From Pontederia crassipes (Eukaryota; Streptophyta; Magnoliopsida; Commelinales; Pontederiaceae): a stretch of DNA of 64,000 nt. The notes beneath the pieces were generated by a model that searched no databases, was not told the origin of the DNA, and saw only the letters and a program-made list of their open reading frames with translations. This document shows, in pieces, positions 49,976 through 63,689 of this stretch (position 1 is its first letter; every line of letters starts with the position of its first letter). The position numbers and the translations under genes were made by a program. The stretch is taken from the NCBI GenBank assembly GCA_030549335.1, contig CM060184.1, forward strand, positions 39,077,909-39,141,908. The letters are read 5' to 3'.

Positions 49976-52950
49976 AAATTTTAGAGTTATGAGTATTTAC
50001 TTTTTGATACGTGAGTGCTTTGTAGAGGGCAAGAATCTCATTCAAGTTCTTACAGGATTTGTTTTTAGCAACAATACATATTAGGTCATACATATTAATA
50101 AGTGACATTCAAGTTCTTACAGGATTTGTTTTAGCAACAATACATATTAATAGGTCATACATATTAATAAGTGACTAATAGAGGTATCACCCAAGCAAAA
50201 TGGTATGATGAGCCGTACATTGGTATATTGATTTAACATGAGTTGAGTACATTGGTATATTCATTTAACATGAGTTGAGAAATAAGAATACGCTAGGAAA
50301 GAATACGCTAAACATAAAATTAAGGCGTTGATGAGTATGCAGAGCATCTCATTTTACACCTCGGTGTAAATGATTAAGAAATTAATTTTTTGATAATATT
50401 CTCTGTCCTGAATAGAGTTAAGTTCCATATCTAGATATGATAAAAGAACAAAATATTTTTTATTAGTTAATTTTTTTCATATATTACGTTACACTAATAT
50501 AACAAAATATATTATAATTTAGAAGTGGTTATTTTATATTTTTAGTATATATTAATTTATTAACTAACATATTAGATTTGGTTGAAATATTAAATTATTA
50601 TATATTAATTTTTTATCGTCCGCACATCTTGCGCAAGTATACTAGTTACTAATTAATGCACAAACCACACGTTATGCTAGTATCTTTTTTTATATTAATT
50701 GATACAATTTATTGCTGTCCGCTTAGGAAATTAATCACGGTACGTTATTAATTTCTAGCTTAATTGCCTTAATTTCAGTAATTGTTTAATTGTTAATTTA
50801 ATTGTGTAATTTCAGTAATTGTTTAATTGCTAGTTTAATTGCCGTAATTTCATTAACTGTTGAATTGCACCGTATTTTCTTATATATTGTTTAGGTACTT
50901 GCATCAATTTTGGAACTTGCGCATAGCTTTATAATATTTTTTGTAAATGAAATAAATGACTAAAGTCATTTAGATTCTATTAAATTCTTAGGGTCCAAAT
51001 TTCTTATCTTATTATTAGATTTTAATATAATTAGATTTTATCTCATTATGTTTATCCCAACTCCTTTCTATTCTGACGAAGCAACTAATCTTGATTGTTG
51101 AATAAATTTTGTCAAATTATGAATGTTATTATTGTCAATGGATAGGAATATTAATAAGCGATTGGATCCACAATATGTATTTTCTGTGCATGATTACCAT
51201 TCACCTGACATAATACTTATTAGGATATAATCACCATTTTTTGGCATTAATTGTTTTAGCCATTAATTTGAATTTGGTCCTATATTAACGCTGTGAAGAT
51301 ACTAAACATTTTGCATCACATAATTAACTGATTATGCCACCCATATTTGTTTTTACTCAATATTTTATTTTGTCATAACATAAGTGATTATATTCTAGCT
51401 GTTCGTAGTATTTTATTGATATTGATATTTTTTATGTATACAAAGGTGCATATTTTTCAATAAATATCTTTTGTACCCAAGAAAAGCTTTTATGTAATAT
51501 GTATATTTATTATTTTGAGGTTCAAAGATCGTTTATCAAAATATTTTTTTATTTTAGCATATTTTATAATATTAGTTTAAATAAGTTATTATCCCATACA
51601 TTTATAAAAGTTCTGAAATATTATCTTCACATTTTTTACAAGTTTATTTGTTTTTTGGATCAAGTTTTCTATACAGATAATTAATTAAAAAGAATGATAC
51701 ATACTATAAAGTTAGTGTTAAATCAATTATTAATATTTTTTGTAATATTAATTTTCTCATATTGTTCTTGCAGCATATTTTAATTAATTAGATTTCAAGG
51801 TTAAAATAATAAATTTACAAATTTAATTTCTAGTTACAAAACTTGTTACTCTTAGTATACTTAGAGCGAGATTAAGTATCAACACATATACTTAGAAAAT
51901 TCAGATATTTATTGTCTGAATTGACAACTTCGGAGTTAAGAGAATTGAAATGTTTAAAACATAATAAATGAGAATTCAGTAACCGTCATGTTTTCCCATG
52001 TTCTAAAATTTTCGGACAAAATGCAAACTATGAGGTATGTGAAAATTTTTAATAGTGCAAGACAATAGTTCTTTCATGGTAACACATGAAAGATGGTATG
52101 ACGAGGAATTTTGATTACCAATAAGATAGTACATATGATCTATGTAATGTCTTAGGGAGAAGTGTGATTCTAAAATTAAAATTGATATCCAATTACTTCT
52201 GTTTAAGTGAAGTAATAGAATGTTGTGATTGTCATGGCTAAGAATTTAATCATTAAGATATAGTACTAATATAGGTACTAGTTATGAATGTCAACATCAT
52301 ATGACTTAATGGAATAATTAAGTATGCAACCTATTATATTAGTTGGACTAAAGTCTTCAAGGCAAAAATGGCTAAAGAAGAAATCCATAGGATTTACTAT
52401 CAAACGTATCTTGTTATTTGAAATTAGCAGTTAATGAGGCATGAAGCTTGATTTGCATGTAAGAATATTTGGTAAGACAAAAATATTCTATAGCTATATT
52501 TCTGAACCAGGATATGGTGCCGAAAAAAGTGAAACGAAATGTCACGATAGATATTATTTGAGTTTAAACAATCCACTATATTATAAAGATAGAAAAGAGA
52601 AAGTTAAACTTCAAGAACTTGCATAAAAGAGAATGGATGATTTTTAGTTGAAGGCATTAACAATACAGAATCCATCAAGGGGTTGGTCTGATCGCACTCC
52701 AAGATGTGATGTACGCATCTACAATATTGCTTTATGAAAAAATGAATATGCTAGAATCTTACCTCCATCTCGGTCTTTTTATGTAAAAGCATTGAAGTTA
52801 CAACTATAAGTTGTGTATATTGAAAAGAACAAAAATGTCTTATGTATTTTGAAAAATCTTGTTCCTGTTGTTTATCCTATTTTGTCTTCAAGAATAATCA
52901 TGGTGTATACCATATGTCATGGGTCTAATATGAGATTGAGACATCATAAA
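49976..52950. other. AT-rich intergenic DNA, possible Helitron-like end at about 50617-50642
   Basis: Around 50050-50170 a block containing TACAGGATTTG and ATACATATTA is duplicated in tandem. At 50617-50642 the plus strand shows the hairpin-like CGCACATCTTGCG then TATACTAGT, resembling 29363-29390 in inverse orientation. Open frames at 51499 and 52441 are unrecognised. Confidence 0.4.
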
Positions 52951-53310
52951 CTAATAAATGGAATAAATAACTGTGAACTCAGTACCTAATATATTAAGGT
53001 CAAGTATGATATTATATGAGCATTATTTGATTGGTGAAATAACTAGGACATTTTGAAAGCATGGACTTAGCATGGTAGGATGTGTTTGATAAAATCGTGC
53101 GAGCCAAGATCAAGAGTGAACTATATCCTCTACAAGTGCAAGGATGTTACGTATTGTCACAGAGCCACTCTGCATGAGCATCTACATGGTGGGTGCAATT
53201 ACTTAACGAGTATGTTGAATCCTCTAAGAGAGAAGGATGCATGAGACATACCTTGTATTAGTTTCACATGCATAAACCACAAGAGACATGTTGGGTATAT
53301 ATGAACACCA
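52951..53310 (+). mobile_element. TRIM-like copy: LTR end, primer site, interior and next LTR start
   Basis: The text ACTATATCCTCTACAAGTGC then GGATGTTAC is an LTR end. It is followed by TATTGTCACAGAGCCA, a diverged initiator-Met primer site, a short interior and GGATGCATGAGACATACC. The next LTR then starts at about 53262 and shows the TTGGGTATATATG word. It is an old fossil. The left limit is approximate and the second LTR is cut short near 53310. Confidence 0.5.
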
Positions 53311-54880
53311 AATGAATATGTTGTAGGTTCCGGAGATTAGAAAAGTTCCACCTTGTAGGCCACATAGCCCACTCGCTTCAATATGATGAAAGGACCTTCG
53401 TATCTTCTCAGACTTTGGTGTAGGTTTCAAAGTATTATGTGTCCTCAGCTTCACAAGAACCTTATCCCCAACCTGAAACTCGACATGCCCTCTCTGATCA
53501 ACAAACTTTTTCATCTTGCGCACGACCTTGTCTAGGATGGCCCTAGATGCCTCTAGGTTATCCTGTCATCCTCGGGCCACATGATAGGTGGTGGGGCACC
53601 TCTCCGCATACTTGGCCGTAAGCATGGCTAGGGTCATAGGCATCCTGTGACTATCTCAAAGGCATTCTATGGCGTGACCTGTGAACCTCGGATCATGGTC
53701 ACTCGCAATGATTTCTGGCACACCCCAATACCTCATGATGTGCTTGATGAACAAGCGAGCAACCTCCTCCGTCAAACTGTGCTTGGAAGCTGGGAAGAAG
53801 GTACCATACTTTGAGAATTTATCCATCACTACCATGATAGACCCGACTCTCCCAGATCTTGGCAACGCTGAGATGAAGTCCATGGTCACCATCTGTCATG
53901 GATGTTCTAGGACAAGCTAGGGTTCTAGCAGCCCCGCCAGCTTCTTCTATTCAATCTTGTTGCCTTGCACATATGCCTTGACGTCCTTCGTCATCTGAGG
54001 CCACATCTTAAACTAACGCCAAGGTTTGGGCCGTGCCAGGATGGTCAACCCACTTCAAGTCATGCCAGTACTTCAAGATTAGTTGACATAGACCATCCCA
54101 GCGTGGGACATATACCTAGTCTGGCATTTGATAGGGAACAAAAGTCCGTCCTCCTTTTAGAAGCATCGTGACTTGCCTTCCTCCACAAGTCAAAGCATCT
54201 GGAGTCCAACCTCAACCCTTTTCATATTTGCTCCTGGAAGTTCATTCACCACAATTGTGCTCCCAGGAGGTAGTGCCTCTAAGTGCGCAGATAATGTGCT
54301 ATGGCTGTCATCTTCTTGTCGTGCACTGCATATCGCCGATTGACCTCATTGAGCTTCCTTCTTTCAAAGGCCATATGTTGTAAAGTCTGACGCATCCATT
54401 TGCACCTTAAACGGCCAGTCATAGTTGGGCAAGTGCAGCCATGACTCTTCTGCGCCCTTCAGGTCGTCGAATGTCCTCTAGCACTTGTTCGACCAATTCC
54501 ATTTGTTGTTCTTCTTGAGGAGGTCGGCGAGGGGCGCGTCCCGCTGGAAGTAGCCCTCGATGAACCTCTGGTAGTAATTGGCCAAGCTGAGGAACGAGCA
54601 TGTTTTCGGGATGGTAATCAGTGGCTGCCACTCCAAGATAGCCTAAACATTTGCCTTGTCCATGCTAATCACACATGCCTTGATGTGGTGTCTTAGAAAC
54701 ATCACTTATGATTGAGCGAATGAGCACTTCTTTAGCTTGAAAAATAGCTCGTCCTCTCCTAGGTGTTGTACGTGCTCTGCAAGATTCTCAGTGTACACCA
54801 CAATGTCATCAAGGTAGACCACCACACACTTGTCCAACGAGGGGTGGAAGATCTTATTCATTAGGGTACAAAAAGGTCGT

Positions 54881-56558
54881 TGATCACTAGCTGATCATAC
54901 TAAATTTTTATTCATTTTCCATCTTAATTCATGTGCATATAAGCCCTGAAATGTTCATATTCATCAAATTATGCTTAATATACATGCATTGTCCTTCTCA
55001 ACATAATGTTATCTTATATTTGCACATTTGAGCTGGATAATATACTGATTTAGTTATTATTTGTCTAATTTTTATTTGAAGAATTGATGCTTGTTGTTCA
55101 TGTTGTTGCAGGATCAAAATCAAGTAGAAAAGTAAAGAATCTTGTTGGAAAAGGAGAAGGGGACCACTTGCAAGCTGCCCAAAAGATTGCAAAAAGGAAT
55201 CTTTTGATAGAGAAAAAAGAAAGGACTAGAGGACATATGGCAAACTCAGATGGAATGGAAGGTTCTGATGAAGAGATGATGATAATGTCATATATAAAGG
55301 AGATGTTAAGGAGAAAAAAGGGGATCTCCTCTCCTAGCCATTAGGTTGGAGATTGAGTTCTTGTTGGAGTCTTGGAGCTGAGGGTTCTTCTTTATGTTTT
55401 AGGATGCATTTGATCTTGTTCATCATCTATTTTGTATTGCTTTCATCAGTTATGATGAGTTAATTTTTAGTTCTCTTAGGATAGGATAGTAGTTTAATTT
55501 CTATTTATGGATGAATGATTGAACAACACTTTTGACACTAATGTTTGTGTAGTTTCTCTATGTTTTCAAATCAGTTCTATGTTGATGTGAATCCCATTTT
55601 ATAATGACAACTGAGAAGTTGGTGTTTCGTGCTTTCTTGCTCAAAAGTGAGTCAAGAGCATCATCATTTGTTTTAGGGTTTAATCCTTGTCAAGATCTGA
55701 ATGCATCCTTTTACTTCTTATTAATGTGAATCTCATCTTGTAATGGCAGTTGATTCTAGATTCTCTTATTGTTTAGGAATGAACCAAGAACATTAACAAT
55801 TAGTTTCTATATTTGGTTTCACCTATGATTTCTATTGATTTGGTTTTCTGGTTCTAACCTTTCCATGTTGAGAATTGATTCATGCATTTAGCATTTGTTA
55901 ACCGAGAGGTTGAATGTAGACTCCCTTGATGTTTAGAAATAAACCAAGAGCATTAGCACTAGTTTGTGGATCTGATTGTATTTATGCATTTAGTTAGAAG
56001 TTTCATGATAATCTATTATCAGTTGAAACCCTTGTTGAATCAACCTAACTAACATTCATACGAAAGTATGATACTTAGTTCTAATTTTAATGCATTGTGA
56101 GAACAGTCTTTACAGGTTGAATCTGGTTTGATTTGTATTGCTAAGTTGTTCTAATCCAATCCATAACAGAATATTAGATGAACCCCCATTCCTAAGAGAA
56201 TATTTCATTATTTGTTAGTTATCATTTTATATCAATCACCTTAAAACACCAAAAAAGAGTTAACTTTGTTTAGGATTAATTTATATTAGTTAGTGAATTT
56301 TAAGTTTCAAATCACTGTGGATACGACATTCAGACCTACTACACATCTGTGCACTTGCAATTTAGTAAAGTGAGAAATTTAGGCCATATATCATTCTATT
56401 ACATTTTCATTTCTCTTCAATTTTTAGTTGTGCATAGTTTTCGCCTAAACCTTGTTCAGTTTCATATTGTGCATCGTCTATGCCTAAACCTTAATCTTTG
56501 CATTTGGTGCTTAGTCCAATAAATCAGTCAACTAAAATCACACCCAAAATTCACATCA
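54881..56558. mobile_element. solo LTR nested inside the gypsy reverse transcriptase
   Basis: The 1678-bp segment begins TGATCACTAGC, ends TTCACATCA and is flanked by the duplication GTCGT (54876-54880 and 56559-56563). The two flanks are neighbouring parts of the same reverse transcriptase. Near its right end it has the text CACTGTGGATACGAC, common in Athila/Ogre-type LTRs. Its middle has three diverged repeats of about 150-190 bp around the word ACCAAGAGCATTAGC. A short open frame at 55084-55344 is not a known gene. Confidence 0.85.
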
Positions 56559-56857
56559 GTCGTCGGTGTGTTCGTAAGGCCAAAGGGCATGGCTAGAAAC
56601 TTGTATGAACCATACCTCATCACACAAAATGTACGATGGTTTATTGATGAGATTTGGTCACACTTTGACTTACGTCCTCACTCCTACTTCTCGACTATGA
56701 GACCGTCGGAGAGTCCACTGACACCCTTCCTTCGTTACAAATGGGGCAAGGAAGAAACCCTTTACAAGTCTTGTCTTTTCTCCTTTCAAGAGGTAAGGCG
56801 GCACCTCTTTCACTCGTAGGCTTTCACTCATCTTTTCTTCGCTCAAAAGATAAGATC

Positions 56858-57738
56858 TAAACAACTATTAAAATATCACAAGAACACTCCACAATCTCTC
56901 TTTTACAATTTGGAACCTCACACAAAAGTAAGAGAGAAAGAAATGAAAGATTTACAACTTGGAGCTCAAATAGACTTCCCAAATGTTTTTTCCACTTTTT
57001 CTTGGAAGTCTTAATCATTCCTACACATTTGGATCCTCTTTTATAGCGTTTAACTCCATTTAGCCGTTGGGGTTTGTTTACTAATTTTGAGACCAAAATA
57101 TGACAGTTATAGTGTATTCTGCGCACTGACCGATCGATAGTCCTGCACTATTTTAAGTATAACATTTTCCACAGTCATACAAATGAGATGATTTTTTATG
57201 CTATAGAAAGATAACAGAATTCTTTACAACTTTGATATTCATCATTAATTCAATAACTAATGAGATCATAGTCAAATATTGATTCAAATTTCAATATACA
57301 AAATTGTCCATTTCAAATAAAATATTTTAGACCTTTACCCATTTATACATAACTTTTCATACCAGTATCCAAATTAGATGATATTTGATTCTGTGGAAAG
57401 CTAACAACATTATATATAACTTTTATATCACTCTCTCGATCCAAATATCATGATAGAATACTCAACTATTAAGTGCAAGTTTAGCACATAAAATAAACTT
57501 CAAATTAACTTTTCGAGCTTTACTTAAACATGATTTTTTATGTGGTTACCCAAATGAGGTGATTCTTGATTCCCTACAAAGATAAAGAAATTATTTATAA
57601 TGATTATATTCATCCATTAATGTAAATCTCATGGGAATATAAATGAATATTAATCAGAAGTTTAATGCATGAAGCAACTCATTTCTATTTAAACTTTTTC
57701 AGCATTTTAAATATAACTCTAACCTTTTGAAGTATGTA
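56858..57738. other. degraded gypsy interior, no domain read
   Basis: This lies between the protease-like and reverse transcriptase parts of the fossil gypsy element. It is AT-rich, and no domain can be read. It may contain a further insertion. Confidence 0.3.
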
Positions 57739-58790
57739 TCATGAAAACATAATTATATAGAGCATAAAAACTTTACTCCAACATCTCCGATACTCCTGTC
57801 CATGGCTGGCCTCGTGCAACTTCAAGGTCACCAAGTACATGACTTCGTTTCGGTGCACGCTCTTGCACAATTGCATGGCTAAGAGCATTTGGGACTTGGT
57901 GCTTGTTCTTGTCATGGGCACTTCATGCGTAGCCTCCTGAGACAATAAATGCAACCTCTCCTGGGTCACTCTTACCTCACAAAAAATGTCCATGAATTTC
58001 ATGCCCAAGACGAACTTGTGGTCATCCATATTGATGATGGTGATGTTGATCGTGCCCTCCCAACTCCCAATAGCAATAGGTACCTCTTTGGCCACCCCAA
58101 GGATTAGTTAGGATGTGGCATTCACAGTCTTTATCTACCCTAGCTCCTCAGCATAGATGATGCCAAGGCGTGACGCCTCTTGTGCCGCCATGAAGTTGTG
58201 CGTTGCCCGTGTCGACTAGGGCAGTCATGGCATGTCCGTTCATCATGGTCTCCATGAACATCAGGCCCTTCATGGCCCTCTTCATGTCTTTGGTTGGGAG
58301 TGTTACGACTGCCATGATTGATCCTATGTGAGCAGCTCCTCCTTATTCATCTGAGGTAGAGGCCATGGCCGCCAGACTAGTTTTGTGGTCACACTATCTT
58401 GTGTAGTGTGGTCCCCCACAGACATAGCACTTCATTGTCTTCTTGGTGTCACCAAGTAGTCACCCTCTTTTCTTCTTGTCCTTCTTGCCGTTGTCCTTGG
58501 CCCTGCACCTTATATTCTATCAGGGCTTCGGCCACAATCAAAGCCTCCTTTATGGTCCTGACCTTCTTGTTGTCCTGTAACCATCTCCAAATTTCTGACA
58601 GCCGTGTCGGTACCTTGCAGATTATGATCTAGCAGGTTGACGTGCCTCTCCAAATGAACAATAGGATCCTTGGATTGGGATCGTATTCACTTCTTCTCCC
58701 TGTCGTCAACACCAGTGCCACCGCATGTGGCCATCCCAGCCTCCAACTGTCAGTCATGAGTTGTAGGTCGCTGACCCTCTCCCAACATTG

Positions 58791-59400
58791 TTGTGACACC
58801 CTTAGTTTCTGCTCCTAGAAACCTCAGTGCGTGGCCTTGGTTCTTCTCTGCCGGAGAGCTCCAAGCAACCTTCCTGGACATCTGTGAGATGTTCGCTCAC
58901 ACATACAAACCGAATCGGCACAAGATGCGCAAAATAGGAAACACTCAGGTATAGGGGAAGCTTTGTGATCTTCTTCACTGTCAAAATTAGGCGGATACAT
59001 AAAAATTATTTACAAGAGATGTATTAATTTCCACCCTATGTAACTCCACAAATCCTACTAGGCATTCCTCCATGATTACCATCATTGTAGCAAAAACCCC
59101 TACACGTACGCCCCTAATCACCTCATCAAGTATTACACCAGGATAATTCTCCCACTATCCCTATTATTCTGGATCCACCTAGCCATGTAGCATCTTCCCC
59201 AATCACCTGCCATTTGTCGGGATCATCGGATGGTTGGGATGTGACTCTGCGTCCCAAAGTTGTTGCTGCCAAACTTTTTGTCCCATTGGTTTCTCATCGG
59301 AAGATTGTTGCTGATCCTCCTCCTCGACGATTCACCATTTGGGACGGGTAGATATATCTTGGGACGATTGCCCCTATGCTGCAAAGTGAGTGGTGGCATG
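58791..59400. repeat. probable LTR flanking the degraded gypsy element
   Basis: It starts TGTGACACCCTTAG directly beside the gag side of the gypsy fossil, as an LTR would. It is non-coding with promoter-like text. The far end is unclear because TRIM-like sequence follows. Confidence 0.4.
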
Positions 59401-59810
59401 GTGGCGCCGCCTGCGTGCCACTATATCCTAGGCACGTCCCAATCATACTAGCCTATACAAATCATTGCCGAGGTTCCTACTTGACCCTTGCTCGCCGGAT
59501 TACTCATGCTTCTCCTCCCAAGACCTTCAGATGTAGTTTTGGGACATTTGAGACATGACATGTCCACCACATCCCAAAATGTGCGCCTAAGGTGGTGGGT
59601 GACACAAGGCCCGAAGAGGATAATATCCTATTCAAGTGAAAGGATGTTACATATGTTATTAGAGTCAATTCGTATGAGCCTCCAATCATTCAACAAGGTC
59701 ATTGAGGCCCTTAATAGGGGAAGGATGCATGAGGCATGCCTTATATTACTCACACATGAATAAGTCACGATAGAGATGTTGGTTATATATGGTATCCATT
59801 TATGCTTATT
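59401..59810 (+). mobile_element. TRIM-like copy 3
   Basis: The LTR end AATATCCTATTCAAGTG then GGATGTTACA is followed by a diverged primer site (ATTAGAGTCAATTC). A short interior with GGATGCATGAGGCATGCC comes next. From about 59742 the next LTR begins, with GAGATGTTGGTTATATATGG. It aligns with 53110-53310. The left limit is approximate. Confidence 0.5.
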
Positions 59811-60690
59811 TTGATTCTCTTAAATAATTTTTTTTAAAACTTTCGAAAGATGTAAAATAGGTAAGAAGAAAAACTTAGGGAGACCAGTTAAGCGTTAAAG
59901 TACTGTAAAGGAGGAAATACACCTCTCGGGAATAAGGATTATTGGATTCAAGAAGAGATAAGTAGGATACTACTATCGCTTATGCATCACAATAGATGTG
60001 AGAATAAATTTTTTTGAATGCAATAAGAAGTATGTTGTCTCACTCAAATTTGATTAAAGAGTTTGGAGAAAAGACAACTACGAGTTACATATAAAGTATT
60101 CCCAATGAGTCCATACAATTAACGTTATTAATTGTCAATAGCAAGAAGCCTAAGGTTTAAGCAAAAAAAATACATTAATCCCTAGCCAATTTGGAGACAA
60201 GTTGGACTTGAGGATGATAATGCACATGTTTTATTAGATATTATGATACGTTCAAAGGATATGTATATTCTTCTACCTATATTGAGGTCTCATTTAGAAT
60301 TGAGATGATACCTTTTAGAAAATGAAAAAGAGCAAGTATAAGAGGATGATGATCCTCTAGTGGTTTTATGAAATGGTGGAATCTAATTGTAACAACTGAG
60401 AAAAAAAGAAGAAGAAGAAAATAGAAACAAACCAAGATGAAACGGTCAGCCATCCATAACTGCCGAGATCTCAAGATTTATAGGAATAATTACCACCTGA
60501 CATTAAAAGTGGTGATATGGGGGTTTTGATAAGATAAATTCGAATAAGGAACATTAATGGAAAGGATAATACCCTAATCACTATATGGTCACTAATATCA
60601 TGTAGAATGAGCTGCCTTATTATTCCTTTCCACTTCATGCACAACTGTAGAGAGTTGGGAACATCCCTGCTGCAACTCGCACAAGGCACG
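59811..60690. other. AT-rich intergenic DNA, nothing recognised
   Basis: No gene or terminal repeat is visible. Confidence 0.45.
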
Positions 60691-62582
60691 ACTGAGTAAC
60701 ATCCTTCCCCCGACCTTCCCCTGTCTCAAACCTTCCTCACGTTACTGGCCGGATCTACAAGGGGAGAACATCTAGGAGAAGGGTCGGCAGCACAGAAGGG
60801 TGCAGCAAGCTTGAGATATGAAGGATCGAGAAGGAGACAACTTGGATAACATGTGGGTGACAGCAGAAATCACCCTGCATGCTCTTTTTAGAATAGATAT
60901 AGTCAGTTGATCGATCCGTGCCTATTTAAGCATCCATGAAGCATGAATCATATGAAGATGAATTGTAGAGAACTAATTTGTATTTCTGTTTGCATTTGTT
61001 AGATCTTTTTGTGCCATCCTGAATTGTGAACATACATTCTGATTTCATGTAGTCCCTATAATCTATATTGTTAGAGCTGATTAAATTAATTTGATTGCCT
61101 TGCCTTAATTTGGAAACTCCATATCTGTTGATATCAGTCCGATTACATGTGAACATTTCATGATTTGAGATGAAAGCATGTGTAATTATATGTAAACTTA
61201 GATGTTACATAGAGATGAGAAACTCTTGACTTCCTATTATAACTACACACTCGGACCGGATTCTGAGAACATGTGGATTGGGTTCATACAAAAAATTAGG
61301 CCTAGCAGAATAACTGCCCGACCCATATCTGTGGAACCCAGCCCAGGTTAGCTAACGATGAATCGCCGACCTCTCGATATTTTTTCACTCAACCTTGAAC
61401 CCGGACCGAGTTTTGTCCCGTGTCGACCCGACATTGTACGACGCTTTCCACGAATCCTGACCTGAGTGAGTTTTACACTCGGCCCGGATTCATGCTATGA
61501 ACCACCCGGCCCGATCACCCCATGCCCGACCCGGGTTATGACATTGGAAAACCCATGTTTATGGATCTTTACTGATTTATGAGTTTACTTTAAATTGTAT
61601 TTGTTCATTATTTGTTCCTGCTCGAACTTAACATGACCTTTACTGGATTATTGACCCATGATTTCATCCTAATCTGAGATAAGAATTTTTATGCTGATTG
61701 TCACATTATTGATCTATTAATTTCCATATTATGATGAGTAATGAAATATAAGATTCTAAAGTGATTAATAAGATAAAATGAAACATGAACACTGAGTTGC
61801 CAGCCTATACCAAGTGCTTTCATGATAAAGGTCGCTCCTTTGATCATGGCTTGATGACCTGCACATAGTTGTATCATTTCGTTCGGCGTGCTCCATAAGT
61901 AAATAAAAACCCATCCTATGCGGAAATTAAAGGCACATAAAGTCACCTCATTTTTATGTATGATCAAAGATCATGGTTAAGTAAAGGAACATAAATATCG
62001 AATCAAGTTAGGGACATTATATGTCATCATGATTACCAAGCATGCTATTGATTCCAAGCTATTACATATCACTTGATTACTGATATCTACTGATTTGTTC
62101 TTAAATTATGATCTATGATGACTTCATGCTCCTATTCCCAACCAAGATAAGTATTGATCTTTATATTTTGATTTATTCTAGTTGGAGTTATGCATTGTAT
62201 ATTGTTGTTGGTTTCCCATTAGACTATAAAGCTTACGGAAGAATTGTCTCCCCTATGTTTGATTTCCATAGGGCTAGATTAGATTGTGTTGAGCTGGTGT
62301 GCTGCGACGATAAAGCAAATGAACTGAAGGTCTTAATTGTTTATTTTTTCCTATGTTCCGCATTTATGAACTCTGTTGTAATCATTATGACATTATTAAC
62401 TTGAGACTATGTAGTAACTTTTCGACTTCTGCTATTAATGTTATTTTTTGCATTTCCTTTATTTTTATTGGTAACGTGTTTTATTCTTGACCGAGTCTTG
62501 GTCAATATAATGGTCAATGCTATAGAGTTTGTATTGTCTTCAGGTCTTCTCCATGTGGTGTTAGTCTATTTGTGGGCGTTAC
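60691..62582 (+). repeat. LTR-like region, probably Ty3/gypsy (limits uncertain)
   Basis: The right end reads GACCGAGTCTTGGTC, then TGGGCGTTACA, the typical close of plant gypsy LTRs in plus orientation. A CCTATTTAAGCATCC TATA-like word lies near 60923. A matching start and target duplication were not found, so the left limit is a guess. A CCCGAC-rich stretch at 61310-61550 may be a separate insertion. Confidence 0.35.
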
Positions 62583-63030
62583 ACTAACTTTGAAAATACA
62601 CTATGATATCTAGCCGTGCGAGTTGAGACTGTGAATGATATTATACCTTTCAAAGTAGTTAAATAACCCAACATTTTCATGAGTATAATTATGCAACAAG
62701 AAGCCACAAACGAAGCCTGCACAATTAAATGAGTGCAAGATTTTTGAGTTAATCCATCCATATTAATATAGAGGATTGTAAATAGCATATTATTTACATA
62801 AAAGCAATGACTTATAATGAGTCAAAATCATGAATGACCACATAAAATAGACTCAATGATTGATAGAGTATGTGACTTGCTGACAAATAGGTAAAGTACA
62901 TAGAGTACATTGGACAAAATGAGATTGATTTGAAAGGATTATACAAAGGAAGTCAGAATATATTTTCAGGAAACCTATTTTATACTAACTAAAATTACGT
63001 CAACATGATCACTTAATTTAATTTTTCTTT
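62583..63030. other. AT-rich intergenic DNA, nothing recognised
   Basis: Only short unrecognised open frames are present. Confidence 0.45.
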
Positions 63031-63033
63031 CAT

Positions 63034-63532
63034 AGATAATAATGGAAGTGAAGAAGAAACAAGCATGAAATCTCTATAGACACTGCAATTAAAGAATAGG
63101 CAGTTTCTTTATGCATAATATTTTTTTATAAATTCTCAATTTAATTCTTTATTAAAGAAATTGATTTATCAAGTTACGAAAATTTTATTTATCAACTTCT
63201 AAGGAAGGACGGAAGGATTAAAAGTTGAGCGCAAATTAAATAAGAAATACCTCTCAATGATGCACCAACAAATATTATAAGTTAATTGCACCTTTAACCG
63301 TGGATAATAATGGAAGTGAAGAAGAAACAAATCTAAACTTTCTTTTCATATCTTTATAAATGTCGCAATTAAAGAAAATTATAAGTTAATGTTCTCTATA
63401 AATTCTCATTTAGATTTTTTGTTAAAAAAAATGACTTATGAAAGGATCGAAGGAGTAAAAGTTAAGGGCGAATTAAATAAGAAAATGTACAGTCAATAAT
63501 GCACCAACAAATATTATAAGTTAATATCACCG
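63034..63532 (+). repeat. tandem duplication, two units of about 230-270 bp
   Basis: The words ATAATGGAAGTGAAGAAGAA, CAATTAAAGAA, AAAAGTTGAGCG/AAAAGTTAAGGGCG and GATGCACCAACAAATATTAT / AATGCACCAACAAATATTAT appear in the same order in both units (63034-63300 and 63302-63532). It is non-coding, and the family is unknown. Confidence 0.7.
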
Positions 63533-63689
63533 GTGTGAGTTATCTTCACTTGTTTTCATTTATAACTCTTTTGCATTTTCAAAAATATAAATACTAAAAT
63601 TAAGTGCGTTTTTGGGGATGACAATTGATACATTGGTAGCTTTTTGTGGCAGATGTTTGAACTTTGAACCTGTGACCATTGCCATATAT

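Larger units (their letters stand above)
53224..58790 (-). mobile_element. degraded Ty3/gypsy element, interrupted by a solo LTR
   Basis: Minus-strand parts in order: zinc knuckle (CYVCGGPHYT type) near 58400-58440; protease-like region IGSWEGTINITIINMDDHKF at about 57740-58095; reverse transcriptase start with RYGSYKFLAMPFGLTN at about 56564-56640; reverse transcriptase remainder with YLDDIVVYTENL at about 54660-54875; and integrase with MDFISALPRSGRVGSIMVV at about 53650-53890 and a C-terminal part at about 53300-53520. The order fits a plant chromovirus of the Reina/CRM kind, but the clade is not certain. It is old, with more than ten breaks. The piece between 54881 and 56558 is a later insertion. 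Confidence 0.8.

Noticed and set aside
55084-55344. 86-codon basic open frame
   Set aside because: It lies inside the solo LTR at 54881-56558; charged low-complexity translation with no domain.
62108-62404. 98-codon open frame as a membrane protein gene
   Set aside because: It lies within an LTR-like region and has no recognisable homology.
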